DNA of 64,000 nt, taken from assembly GCF_006494715.1 (NCBI RefSeq), contig NZ_CP041151.1:1302001-1366000 (forward strand), given 5' to 3'. This DNA comes from Shewanella sp. SNU WT4. GTDB lineage: Bacteria > Pseudomonadota > Gammaproteobacteria > Enterobacterales > Shewanellaceae. The notes beneath the pieces are model-generated. The model saw only the letters and a program-made list of their open reading frames with translations, had not been told where the DNA came from and did no database searches. Shown here in pieces: positions 1-8,415 of this stretch; the stretch's first letter is position 1; each line of letters starts with the position of its first letter. The position numbers were made by a program, and so were the translations under genes.

Positions 1-597
1 AAAGATGAGCATATCGTTGGTCTTGCTGTTGGTACTCGCCCCGATTGTGTCCCCGATGCTGTGATTGAATTATTAGCCGATTACCAAGACAAGGGGCTCG
101 AAGTCTGGCTCGAACTTGGGCTGCAAACCGCGAATGAGCAGACCTTAAAGCGCATTAATCGTGGTCATGGCTGGCAAGAATATGCCGATACTGTAGCGCG
201 CGCTCGCCGCGCTGGCATTAAGGTTTGTACCCATTTGATTTTGGGTTTGCCTGGTGAAACTCATCAAGATTATATGCAGACCTTAACGCAGGTACTGGAG
301 TTAGGCATAGATGGGTTGAAGATTCACCCGCTGCACATAGTTGAAGGCAGCACTATGGCTAAGGCATGGCGCAGCGATAAACTCACCATTATGGCGCTAG
401 AAGATTATGCCTTTAGTGTGGGGGAGATGATCCGCGCTACCCCTAAACATATTATTTATCATCGAGTTGCCGCGTACGCGCAGCGCCCTATGTTACTCGC
501 GCCCGATTGGTGTAGTCGCCGCTGGGATGCCATGGTTGCCATTGAAGATAATCTACGAGAGTTTGGTGGCCAAGGGCAGGCATTAAGGAGCGATTAG
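1..597 (+). CDS. yhcC: Radical SAM protein, YhcC/TIGR01212-like (5' end outside window)
   Basis: The reading frame is open from the first base, so the N-terminus with the Fe-S binding CxxxCxxC lies outside the window; about 198 residues remain. The visible part matches the second half of YhcC-like radical SAM proteins: an ELGLQT strand, then TLKRINRGH, and an HLILGLPGET segment typical of the SAM barrel. The family probably modifies an RNA or protein, but its substrate is not established. It ends about 250 bp before hptA, with no terminator that I can see. The family assignment is fairly firm; the function is unknown. Confidence 0.8.
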   Translation, partial: KDEHIVGLAVGTRPDCVPDAVIELLADYQDKGLEVWLELGLQTANEQTLKRINRGHGWQEYADTVARARRAGIKVCTHLILGLPGETHQDYMQTLTQVLELGIDGLKIHPLHIVEGSTMAKAWRSDKLTIMALEDYAFSVGEMIRATPKHIIYHRVAAYAQRPMLLAPDWCSRRWDAMVAIEDNLREFGGQGQALRSD

Positions 598-853
598 ACT
601 GGTGATTAATGCCGCCATAATCATACATTCTATTTAGTTGTAATTAGTAATTATCTAATTTTAAAAGAGATAATTTAATTGTGTGCATGTTGCCGACAAA
701 GTGACCATCTGCTAAAGATTCTGCGCAAAACTTGCCGCGATTAGATGATTGGCTGTGATTTAAGGCGCATATTTAGCAAGGTTTAAGGCTTGCGCCTTTA
801 ACGGTAAGAGGTATCATGATGTATCTCACGCTTAGCATTTCGAGGACAATTAC

Positions 854-1219
854 ATGTCGCAAGCCGATTTAGACACAGTTTTGGATTTAAACACGCTCCA
901 ACAATATTGCAATGCCATTGGCGCAACCACCTTATTAAAAAGTGTGGTGTTGTTTGAGCAGTTATTACCAGAATATGTCGGCAATTTAATTCAAGCTCAA
1001 GAGGCTTCCGATAAGGAAACTTTATGCGCAGAAGCCCACAAGTTTAAAGGTGCCGCGGGATCGGTAGGAATGAAGCGAGTCCAGCAATTCGCGCAGTTAT
1101 TACAACACGGTGAATCAGAGCAATGGTCTGAACTGCACTGTGTGTGGTTAAGTAACATAGTTGAATTTAGTGCTAAAGATTTGGCAAGCCTTAAGGCTTA
1201 TCTTGAATCTCAAGCTTAA
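854..1219 (+). CDS. hptA: Stand-alone Hpt phosphotransfer protein, HptA-like
   Basis: This 121-residue protein is a single histidine phosphotransfer domain. The phospho-accepting histidine is His62 in the motif AHKFKGAAGS, followed by the typical helix with QFAQLLQ. In Shewanella the Arc sensor lacks its own Hpt domain and a separate HptA passes phosphate to ArcA; the position next to oxyR and the cyaC-type cyclase fits that gene as I remember it. It has its own upstream region of about 250 bp and is closed by a strong terminator. The domain call is secure; the Arc role is inferred from family and context. Confidence 0.85.
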   Translation: MSQADLDTVLDLNTLQQYCNAIGATTLLKSVVLFEQLLPEYVGNLIQAQEASDKETLCAEAHKFKGAAGSVGMKRVQQFAQLLQHGESEQWSELHCVWLSNIVEFSAKDLASLKAYLESQA

Positions 1220-1238
1220 GCTTGCGACTGTTTGATTA

Positions 1239-1261
1239 AGAGGCCTAGGGCCTCTTTTTTT
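1239..1261 (+). terminator. Rho-independent terminator after hptA
   Basis: A perfect 7-bp stem (AGAGGCC / GGCCTCT) with a 3-base loop is followed directly by a run of T. It lies 20 bp after the hptA stop codon and separates it from oxyR. Confidence 0.85.
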
Positions 1262-1367
1262 ATGGGCGCGCGTTTAATAACTGTGAGGTGGCACTTGAAT
1301 CTAAGCGCTAGGAGTATGCTAAAGTAATAGGACTTTTGAATTTAAACTGCACAAGGCAATCGAATTC

Positions 1368-2279
1368 ATGAAACACCTTCCCAGCCTTAAAAATTTGTAT
1401 TACCTAGTACATCTGCATCAAGAACAAAACTTTAATCGCGCCGCCAAGGTGTGCCATGTGAGTCAGTCAACCTTATCCAGTGGTATTCAAAATCTGGAAG
1501 AGCAGTTAGGCCATCAACTGATTGAGCGTGACCATAAATCGTTTATGTTTACCGCCATTGGCGAAGAAGTGGTGCGCCGCTCCCGTAACTTACTGACAGA
1601 TGTGGATGACTTAGTCGAATTAGTCCAAAACCAAGGCGCGCCGATGACAGGCACCATACGTTTAGGTTGTATCCCGACCATAGCGCCGTTTTTATTAAGC
1701 CGCTTAGTGCGCCATTGTCAGACTAACTACCCAGAACTTACTTTATTACTGAAAGAAGATACCACCGACAGGTTGCTCGGTGCCTTAGGCAAAGGCGAGC
1801 TTGATTTATTGCTGCTGGCATTACCTGTGGATACCCAAGGCTTTCATAGCATGAAAGTTGGGGTTGACCCGTTTAAGATGGTGATGCATAGCGACTTAAA
1901 AGAAGGCGTGCATGTGCCTATTGATTATCAGCAACTGCCCGATGAAAGTATTTTCTTGCTGCAAAGCGAGCATTGCATCACAGGGCATGCGATTACCGCT
2001 TGTCAGTTAGGGGATAGCGCTAAGGTTAACCCATTTGCGGCGACGAGTTTGCACACTTTAGTGCAAATGGTGGATAGCAAGTTAGGTACGACTTTCTTGC
2101 CACAAATGGCCATTGATTCAGGTATCTTATCTAATACCGATTTATGCGTGTTTGACCCGCCAGGGGAAGCACCTTATCGCGATATCGGCTTAGTGTGGCG
2201 TCAAACCACCAGTCGAATTTTAACCTTTAGAACCTTAGGTTTAGAAATTCAAAGTTTATTAGAAAAGGGTGGCCGTTAA
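1368..2279 (+). CDS. oxyR: Peroxide-sensing LysR regulator OxyR
   Basis: A 303-residue LysR-family regulator with an N-terminal winged helix-turn-helix (RAAKVCHVSQSTLSSGIQNL) and a substrate-like sensor domain. Two cysteines spaced as C-x8-C in EHCITGHAITAC match the redox pair Cys199/Cys208 of E. coli OxyR that forms a disulfide on oxidation by hydrogen peroxide. This pair is the reason for calling OxyR rather than a generic LysR protein. Start chosen at the ATG giving the conserved MKHLPSLKNLYYL N-terminus. The gene is free-standing, between a terminator and the convergent CWC/cyaC genes. Confidence 0.9.
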   Translation: MKHLPSLKNLYYLVHLHQEQNFNRAAKVCHVSQSTLSSGIQNLEEQLGHQLIERDHKSFMFTAIGEEVVRRSRNLLTDVDDLVELVQNQGAPMTGTIRLGCIPTIAPFLLSRLVRHCQTNYPELTLLLKEDTTDRLLGALGKGELDLLLLALPVDTQGFHSMKVGVDPFKMVMHSDLKEGVHVPIDYQQLPDESIFLLQSEHCITGHAITACQLGDSAKVNPFAATSLHTLVQMVDSKLGTTFLPQMAIDSGILSNTDLCVFDPPGEAPYRDIGLVWRQTTSRILTFRTLGLEIQSLLEKGGR

Positions 2280-2331
2280 GCTGCTTAAAGTTAAGCGGAT
2301 ATCTAGTCTTTTTCTAAGACTAGGACTTAGG

Positions 2332-2673
2332 CTAGGATTTTATTTCGCGGGCTAAGTGTTGAATCTGTAATATCGCCTCGGCGCATGTCTGGCACAGGCA
2401 AGCGTCAGGGCGAATAACAGCATTTGGTTCAAGGGTTAAGTCAGAAGTATTTGCCGCTGGACGGGTAGGAAAAGTGATATTAAGGCACCAACAGGCATTA
2501 ATGTTGGCGCCAGAGGCCACAGCGCACTGGTTACTGGCTTGGCAGCGAGGGCAAATCTGGCTATTAGGCGCTTCATTGATAGGCGCTTTGCTTATCGCTG
2601 CTGTGCTCACAGTAGGCTGGTTTGCGGCGAGATTTGCGTCTGGCTCAGTGCTCATCGGCTTACTTTCTCCCAT
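2332..2673 (-). CDS. Cysteine-rich CWC-family protein
   Basis: A small protein of about 113 residues whose C-terminal part carries a Cys pattern: CPRC, CAVASG, CWC, then CLCQTC. This matches the Cys-rich CWC family, a small putative metal-binding domain of unknown function. The N-terminal 40 residues are low complexity (Ala, Pro, Ser, Thr). Several in-frame starts exist: the frame opens at 2706, overlapping the end of cyaC, with further ATGs at 2673 and 2655; 2673 has an AAGG upstream. It probably shares a transcript with cyaC. The start is uncertain; the family call is good. Confidence 0.65.
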   Translation of the reverse strand: MGESKPMSTEPDANLAANQPTVSTAAISKAPINEAPNSQICPRCQASNQCAVASGANINACWCLNITFPTRPAANTSDLTLEPNAVIRPDACLCQTCAEAILQIQHLAREIKS

Positions 2674-2683
2674 TATGACTGCC

Positions 2684-3754
2684 TTATTGCTTCTTACTGA
2701 CACCAAAGACTTCAGTGGTATGTTGCTTACCTTTAAGCTGTACTTGGCCTAAGTTATTGAGGCGATACAAGCTGTCATCCATATTCAATAATTCGGCAAG
2801 ATTACCTGAAATCAGCATGCGCTGACCTAAAGGATTACACTGATCTTGCAAGCGCGCTAAGGTATTGATGACATCCGAGAAGAAACTAATCTCTTGTTTA
2901 TGCACGCCAACCACAGCGGCCACTACTTGGCCACAATGGGCCGCCGCCTTAAATTTTGGCACAAACCCGTAATGCTCTTCAAAATAATGGCGCTGCCAAT
3001 TGAGTTGCTGGCTAAAGTCAAAATAGATATTCATCACTCTATCCTGCTTAATGCCTTGATTTAATGGCCAATGGATCAGTACTGCATCGCCCATATACCT
3101 GTATATTTCGGCATCATTATTAGCCACAGTTTCAGCCAACAAGCTAAAACTATCTTGAATTAAGCGACTAAAGCGGTAATCACCTAAGGTTTCCGCGTGA
3201 GTGGTTGAAGCCACCATATCTAAATATAAAAACAGTCGCTGCTCATAGCGCGGACGATGATACTTACCTAAACCAATATTGAGTAACACCCTAGGGCCAA
3301 CTAATAAGCTCATTTGCTCAATAAAGGCGAGGCCAATGCGCACTACCACTAAATAGATGATCAGTGCCTGAAATGACGGGGTATAGAGAATATGCACCGA
3401 CAGCATTTGCCTGAGGGTCGTCATATGATTAGTAATGGCCCACATGTTTAGGTACTGGGTCATATAAGCTAAGGTTGTGGCGCCCAGTAATAAAAACAGG
3501 CCTTTAAAGATCACTGAAAACAGATAGGGCAGGCGATTAATCGCTGATAAGTCAGCAATTAAGTTAGATAACCAATGCAGGGAGCCAAAGATAATACCCA
3601 TATAAATGGCAAGTGTGGCGAGATCGCCACTGCCAACGGCCCACTGGGGAAGTTCTGGGCTTTGGGCATAGCGAAAGAAGACAAAAGCGGCCATGGCCAC
3701 GGTCCACGCAAGTATAGCGAAAAGCAATTTTGTGACTTGACGACTGACTATCAC
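2684..3754 (-). CDS. cyaC: Membrane-anchored class III adenylate cyclase, CyaC-like
   Basis: A 356-residue protein with about four or five membrane segments in the first 150 residues, then a class III nucleotidyl cyclase domain from about residue 170. Metal-binding Asp179 sits in FLYLDMVAST and the second Asp in the YMGDAVLIHWP hairpin (Asp223). This is the architecture of Shewanella CyaC, which supplies cAMP to CRP for anaerobic respiration. The frame opens at a GTG with no clear ribosome binding site, so the exact start is uncertain. A CRP/FNR-type palindrome lies about 75 bp upstream. Substrate preference (ATP, not GTP) is inferred from the family. Confidence 0.8.
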   Translation of the reverse strand: MIVSRQVTKLLFAILAWTVAMAAFVFFRYAQSPELPQWAVGSGDLATLAIYMGIIFGSLHWLSNLIADLSAINRLPYLFSVIFKGLFLLLGATTLAYMTQYLNMWAITNHMTTLRQMLSVHILYTPSFQALIIYLVVVRIGLAFIEQMSLLVGPRVLLNIGLGKYHRPRYEQRLFLYLDMVASTTHAETLGDYRFSRLIQDSFSLLAETVANNDAEIYRYMGDAVLIHWPLNQGIKQDRVMNIYFDFSQQLNWQRHYFEEHYGFVPKFKAAAHCGQVVAAVVGVHKQEISFFSDVINTLARLQDQCNPLGQRMLISGNLAELLNMDDSLYRLNNLGQVQLKGKQHTTEVFGVSKKQ

Positions 3755-3826
3755 TAGGGGAAATACGCCTCATATTGCAGAAGGCGTTAGTTTATAGAAA
3801 AACGCGACAACTTGAGAAGATTAATT

Positions 3827-3842
3827 CGTGATCAAGATCAAT
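3827..3842 (-). promoter_or_regulatory. Candidate CRP/FNR-family site upstream of cyaC
   Basis: CGTGATCAAGATCAAT has the 5-6-5 layout of CRP sites (CGTGA, six bases, TCAAT). Read on the other strand it contains TTGAT-N4-ATCAC, close to the FNR consensus. It lies between cyaC and mutH, about 75 bp before the cyaC start. Which regulator binds cannot be told from sequence. Confidence 0.4.
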
Positions 3843-3891
3843 AAATGTAGAGAATATGACGAAAAGTTCATACTGCAAGCGGCGCAGCAGG

Positions 3892-4566
3892 TTATTGGAA
3901 CGCTTGACTCAAGATTTCAGCGGTAAAGTTTATCTTTAAATAAAAGCCGCGTGGGTTACTGAGTTGCTTTTGTCCTAGGCTATCTATGCTAATGGTTTTT
4001 ACGCGGCTATTGGCAGCCTTTGGGCGCAGTTGCAGCACTTCGCCATGGCGCGCGGTAATCTTATTCACTTGGCCGGTGGCAATCAGCTCCATGATTTCTT
4101 CCCAGTCTTGCTGCAATTGCTGCCACTGCGAAGGCGAGGGTTGCCATAAAAACGCCGTACCAATGCGCCGCTCGCCTAAAGGAATATGGCGATCACCAGC
4201 AATCGGTACCCATAGTACTTGCTGCAATTTATGACTCACCAAACAGTCTTGCCAGCGCAGCCCTTGAATATCGTTAAGCGGCGCAACACACACATAAGTG
4301 GTTTCAAGTGGCTTTCCTGCGGCATTAATGGGGATGGTTTTAAGCTCAACGCCTAAATGACGGAAATCTTGCTCAGGTTTAGAGCCCGCCGTGGCACCGA
4401 GTTCCAACTCAATTAACTGCCCAACCCAACCTTTATGGCGCTGCAGATTGGCTGGCATGACTATGTTATTGGCCTGAGCCAATTGCGCTAAGGTCATACC
4501 CGCCATGTTATCGGCGCGCTCGAGTAATTCCGCTAAGGTTTGCGGTGAGTGCTTAGTATTATTCAT
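3892..4566 (-). CDS. mutH: DNA mismatch repair endonuclease MutH
   Basis: A 224-residue protein, the usual MutH length. MutH nicks the unmethylated strand at hemimethylated GATC sites after MutS/MutL detect a mismatch. The catalytic D...ExK segment is visible as [13 protein letters not shown], and the [10 protein letters not shown] and RWQDC stretches match the family. The start ATG at 4566 gives the expected N-terminus. The gene faces away from rppH across the long gene-free region. Confidence 0.92.
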   Translation of the reverse strand: MNNTKHSPQTLAELLERADNMAGMTLAQLAQANNIVMPANLQRHKGWVGQLIELELGATAGSKPEQDFRHLGVELKTIPINAAGKPLETTYVCVAPLNDIQGLRWQDCLVSHKLQQVLWVPIAGDRHIPLGERRIGTAFLWQPSPSQWQQLQQDWEEIMELIATGQVNKITARHGEVLQLRPKAANSRVKTISIDSLGQKQLSNPRGFYLKINFTAEILSQAFQ

Positions 4567-4686
4567 GGCGGAATTTTAGCAGACTCTCTCATTGATTCAA
4601 TACTCAAGCGGCTGCGGTTAATGCTGATAGCGAACTTACGTTGTCAGCCTTAGCCTTGCTAACGTTAGCGAATGACGATTATTTGA

Positions 4687-4758
4687 AAATAAGCCCATAT
4701 GAAAATCAGTCTAGATAAATAGGCGCATAAAAATAGACGCATAGAAATAAGCACTTAT
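4687..4758. repeat. Four imperfect 14-bp direct repeats (iteron-like)
   Basis: Copies of roughly AAATARGCGCATAA start at 4687, 4717, 4731 and 4745. The last three are exactly end to end; the first is separated by 16 bp. The copies differ at one to five positions. Confidence 0.55.
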
Positions 4759-4970
4759 ATAGCAGCGCAAATACCCAAAGAGACACATATCGACAACAGC
4801 CACAAAAAATTGAACGCGAATTATTGATTGGTTAAAAAGTGAGCGATTGTTTTAGGGGGGATGACCTTAACTAAAATTTTAACTTAACTTGATGTAATTA
4901 AAAGCTTTTACTTAGTTATGCTATTTTGCCGTTCAGTTACTCGCTATTTGCCCCACCGTTCCTCACATAG

Positions 4971-4979
4971 TTATCCACA
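4971..4979 (+). promoter_or_regulatory. DnaA box (exact)
   Basis: TTATCCACA, a perfect match to the consensus TTATNCACA, in the forward direction. Confidence 0.6.
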
Positions 4980-5088
4980 GGTTTGTTGGATAAGTGCCAT
5001 TTTTTCACTGCTATAAAGGATCAAATAGCTCAGGTCAAGCCTAAATTCCGCCTTAAAATTGTTTTTTGAGACGGTTTTAAAATTATAT

Positions 5089-5097
5089 TGTGAATAA
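5089..5097 (-). promoter_or_regulatory. DnaA box (exact, reverse)
   Basis: TGTGAATAA reads TTATTCACA on the minus strand, a perfect DnaA box, inside an AT-rich run. Confidence 0.55.
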
Positions 5098-5182
5098 CTT
5101 GGTGAGCTTATGTACCGATTATTGTCGATTTTTAGGCTAGTATGATTATTGAACGATTTTGAGTTTTATCAATGAATAATCA

Positions 5183-5210
5183 AAAGGCATTTAATTAAAG
5201 GCATTTAAAT
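5183..5210. repeat. Two tandem 14-bp repeats
   Basis: The unit AAAGGCATTTAAWT occurs twice end to end (5183-5196 and 5197-5210) with 13 of 14 bases identical. Confidence 0.55.
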
Positions 5211-5305
5211 ACAACTGCTTATGCTTGCCGCGGTTGGCGAATGTTAGTCACAATATTTTGGCAAGATCTTAGTGATAGTGAGTTTTTACCGAGTTTCAAA
5301 CAGAG

Positions 5306-5328
5306 ATATCCACAGATTTTGTGGATAA
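5306..5328. promoter_or_regulatory. Head-to-head pair of DnaA boxes
   Basis: TATCCACA-GATTT-TGTGGATA is a perfect inverted repeat (5307-5327). The right half is an exact DnaA box on the minus strand (5320-5328); the left half is a box with one mismatch at its first base (5306-5314). Confidence 0.6.
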
Positions 5329-5472
5329 CGCTCAAGTTAGCTAACATGCTTTGTTGATAAATAAGTGTGAAATGCTTGATTTATCCATAACCCTTGGTTA
5401 ATCAGCAATTGCTGCCAGCCCCGCTTTGTGAAACAATCGAAGCCATTAATTTTATGCTATTGTGGAGTCCAT

Positions 5473-5991
5473 GTGATTGATAGCGACGGCTTTCGCGCAA
5501 ATGTGGGCATCATCATCTGTAATAAATTTGGCCAGGTTATGTGGGCCAGACGCTATGGACAACATTCTTGGCAATTCCCGCAAGGCGGTGTCGATGATGG
5601 CGAGTCCGCTGAAGAAGCTATGTACCGTGAACTTTATGAAGAAGTAGGTTTAAGGCCTGAACACGTACAAGTCTTATGCAGTAGTCGCTCTTGGTTACGT
5701 TATCGCTTACCCAAACGCTTAGTGCGTCAAGATAGTAAGCCTATGTGTATTGGCCAAAAGCAAAAATGGTTTTTATTACAGTTGAAAAGCCAAGAAAGTG
5801 CCATCAACTTAAATTCATCAGGTCATCCCGAATTTGATGATTGGCGCTGGGTTAATTATTGGTACCCAGTGCGGCAAGTGGTGTCATTTAAACGCGAAGT
5901 ATATAGAAAGGTCATGAAGGAATTTTCTCAAATTGCTTTATCATTTCAAGCGAAGGAACCGCAGCGGCGGCGTACTCGCTACCGCAACTAG
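5473..5991 (+). CDS. rppH: RNA pyrophosphohydrolase RppH (NudH)
   Basis: A Nudix hydrolase of 172 residues that removes pyrophosphate from mRNA 5' ends and so triggers decay. The Nudix box is present (GG, then [13 protein letters not shown]), as are the family hallmarks [15 protein letters not shown] and the C-terminal EFDDWRWV. I place the start at the GTG at 5473, which gives [13 protein letters not shown], the family N-terminus; a GGAG lies 5 bp upstream. The frame extends further upstream but nothing there is conserved. It is followed 12 bp later by ptsP, the usual pair. Confidence 0.92.
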   Translation: MIDSDGFRANVGIIICNKFGQVMWARRYGQHSWQFPQGGVDDGESAEEAMYRELYEEVGLRPEHVQVLCSSRSWLRYRLPKRLVRQDSKPMCIGQKQKWFLLQLKSQESAINLNSSGHPEFDDWRWVNYWYPVRQVVSFKREVYRKVMKEFSQIALSFQAKEPQRRRTRYRN

Positions 5992-6003
5992 GAGACGGGG
6001 TCA

Positions 6004-8256
6004 GTGTTAAATACGCTAAGAGACATCACACAAGCTGTTGCCTCAGCCCCAAATCTGGAGCAGGCGTTAACTCTGCTGGTGACTCAAACCAAGCAGGCGA
6101 TGAATACTGACTGTTGTTCTATCTATTTGCTTGAGCAGCAACAGCTGCTCTTATCCGCCACCGATGGTTTATTAGCCTCGGCGGTCGGGCAAGTGAGTGT
6201 TCCCCTTGATCAAGCCTTAGTGGGCTTGGTTGCACAAAAAGAAGAAGTGCTCAACCTCGCCAATGCCCATTTGCATCCCCGTTTTAAACTTATCCCCGAA
6301 GTATGTGAAGAGCACTATCAAGCTTTCTTAGCTGTACCTGTGGTATATCAAAAAGCCGTAGTCGGCGTATTAGTGGTGCAGCAAACTGAGGCGCGATTAT
6401 TTAGTGAGCATGAAGAGTCATTTTTAATGACTTTAGCTGCGCAGCTCGCTATGGCCATTAGTTCACAAAAGCAAAAGCAGCAGCGCTATAAAAACTATGG
6501 TGCCATTCAAGCTCAGCATCAGATTTTATACCATGGCAAAACGGCCTCCAAAGGCATAGCCATAGCTTATGGTCTAGTTCTCGGCGCTGAAATTGCTATT
6601 GCCCAGCCTGATTTACCTTGTGACAATCTTGATGAAGAGTTAGCGCGCTTAGAGAGTGCCTTACAGCGCAGTCGTGATGATTTAAGTGTGATGGCGTCTC
6701 GATTTGAACATGAACTAAATCAAGATATTAGCTCAATATTTACCGCCATGCAGATGCTGCTTGATGATGCGAGCCTTGGCGGCGAGTTTAGGCAAAGCAT
6801 TAATCAAGGCTGGCGCGCCGAAACTGCTGTTAGCCGCGTGTGCTGCGCCTACATCTTACAGTTTGAAAACATGGAAGATGTGTACCTTAAAGGCCGAGCC
6901 GCGGATATCCGCGACTTAGGCATGCGGGTGTTAAGGCAATTGATAGAGCCTGAGCGCGTTGCTTTAACATTAGATAAACCTGTGATTTTACTCGCAAGAG
7001 AAGTCACCACTGGCATGCTGGCCGAGTTTTCACCGCAAAAGCTTGCAGGTATTGTGACTGAGTGGGGCGGAACTAACTCTCACGCTGCTATTTTAGCGCG
7101 CGCCTTAGGCATTCCGGCGCTGGTTGGTGTTGAGCAGTTGTTTGATGCCGACTTAAATAACAAGTTAATGGTCATCAATGCCAACCGTGGCCAGTTATTA
7201 GTGTCGCCAAGCCCCGCGGTAGTCAGTGAATATCGCATGCTTATTTCGGCGGAAAAAGCCTTAGCCAAAGAATACGCCGCAGAATTAGCCTTACCGACCT
7301 GCACCTTAGATGGCTACAGAATTCAGCTGTACTTAAATGCCGGCCTCATTAGCGGCGTGGTTAACGATCTTGCCAATGGCGCCGATGGCATCGGGCTTTA
7401 TCGCACTGAAATTTTATTTATGCTGCAGCAAAGTTTCCCGTCAGAAGCTGAGCAGATGGCGGTATACCAGCAAGTATTAAGCGCGGCCAATGGTAAGCGC
7501 GTGGTGCTGCGTACCTTAGATGTTGGCGGTGATAAACCGCTGCCTTATTTTCCTATCAATGAAGATAATCCGTTTTTAGGTTGGCGCGGCATACGTTTAT
7601 CGTTAGACCACCCTGAGCTTTTTTTGATTCAAATCCGCGCCATGCTGCGCGCGAGTATCGGCCAAGCCTCTGAGCTGTATATCTTGCTACCTATGGTGAG
7701 CTGCCTAGATGAAGTCGAGCAAGCCTTGGCGATATTTGATCAAGCCTGGCAAGAAATTAATCTTGATAGTGAAGTGCTGCTGCGCCGCCCGAAAGTAGGC
7801 GCCATGATTGAAGTGCCCGCTATTTTGTATCAGATAGATCAATTGGCGCAATTGCTGGATTTTGTCTCGGTCGGCACTAACGATCTCACCCAATACTTGT
7901 TAGCGGTTGATAGAAATAATCCTAGGGTCAGTAGCTTGTATGATAGTTACCATCCAGGCTTTCTGCGGGCGCTGCGCCGCGCGAGTTTTGATTGCCAACA
8001 AAATCAGCTTGAAGTGAGTGTTTGCGGTGAACTCGCTGGTGAAACCTTAGGCGCGTTAATTTTAGTGGCCATGGGTTTTGATAAACTCAGCATGAACCAA
8101 GGAAGCCTAGCGCGGGTCAATTATTTACTGCGGCGCATTTCTCGCACTGACTTAAGTGCCATGCTTGAGCAAATTTTACGCTTGCATGACGGTAATGCTG
8201 TGCGTCAGCATTTGCTGATGTTTTTAGATCAGCGCGGCTTAGCAGGGCTGATTTAA
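6004..8256 (+). CDS. ptsP: Phosphoenolpyruvate-protein phosphotransferase PtsP (EI-Ntr)
   Basis: A 750-residue enzyme I of the nitrogen PTS, which phosphorylates NPr from PEP. Order of parts: GAF sensor domain (about residues 1-165), PEP-utilising N domain, the swivelling domain with phospho-His360 in GGTNSHAAILAR, and the PEP-binding barrel with FVSVGTNDLTQY and the Cys in VCGELAGE. GTG start at 6004 with a good AGGAG upstream; the N-terminus matches the E. coli protein. Probably one transcript with rppH. Confidence 0.93.
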   Translation: MLNTLRDITQAVASAPNLEQALTLLVTQTKQAMNTDCCSIYLLEQQQLLLSATDGLLASAVGQVSVPLDQALVGLVAQKEEVLNLANAHLHPRFKLIPEVCEEHYQAFLAVPVVYQKAVVGVLVVQQTEARLFSEHEESFLMTLAAQLAMAISSQKQKQQRYKNYGAIQAQHQILYHGKTASKGIAIAYGLVLGAEIAIAQPDLPCDNLDEELARLESALQRSRDDLSVMASRFEHELNQDISSIFTAMQMLLDDASLGGEFRQSINQGWRAETAVSRVCCAYILQFENMEDVYLKGRAADIRDLGMRVLRQLIEPERVALTLDKPVILLAREVTTGMLAEFSPQKLAGIVTEWGGTNSHAAILARALGIPALVGVEQLFDADLNNKLMVINANRGQLLVSPSPAVVSEYRMLISAEKALAKEYAAELALPTCTLDGYRIQLYLNAGLISGVVNDLANGADGIGLYRTEILFMLQQSFPSEAEQMAVYQQVLSAANGKRVVLRTLDVGGDKPLPYFPINEDNPFLGWRGIRLSLDHPELFLIQIRAMLRASIGQASELYILLPMVSCLDEVEQALAIFDQAWQEINLDSEVLLRRPKVGAMIEVPAILYQIDQLAQLLDFVSVGTNDLTQYLLAVDRNNPRVSSLYDSYHPGFLRALRRASFDCQQNQLEVSVCGELAGETLGALILVAMGFDKLSMNQGSLARVNYLLRRISRTDLSAMLEQILRLHDGNAVRQHLLMFLDQRGLAGLI

Positions 8257-8415
8257 CGACATTGGTTTAACTGCATAGGTTTAATCGCTTAGCGTTAACT
8301 GCACAGCATTAACTGAAAATGCTGAGGGTGAAGCGTTGGCACTACGAGTGACAGTAAGCTTAATGAACGGATAGCAGCTTAAGTATTTGTCTGATAATAA
8401 TAAAATGGATAAGAC

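Larger units (their letters stand above)
4567..5472. other. 906-bp gene-free region with DnaA boxes and tandem repeats
   Basis: No plausible coding frame is present on either strand. The stretch is AT-rich and holds three exact DnaA boxes of the form TTATNCACA (4971-4979 forward, 5089-5097 reverse, 5320-5328 reverse), two more with one mismatch (5306-5314, 5381-5389), and two sets of 14-bp direct repeats (4687-4758 and 5183-5210). Only two GATC sites were noticed, unlike a chromosomal oriC. It is bounded by mutH and rppH starts, so it must also hold both promoters. Function is unknown; see findings. Confidence 0.6.

Noticed and set aside
2474..2752. 92-codon open frame on the plus strand
   Set aside because: It is antisense to the CWC gene and the end of cyaC, both of which have recognisable domains.
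4567..5472. Chromosomal oriC
   Set aside because: Neighbours are mutH and rppH, GATC sites are scarce and no gidA, mioC or dnaA is near; treated instead as a DnaA-box locus.
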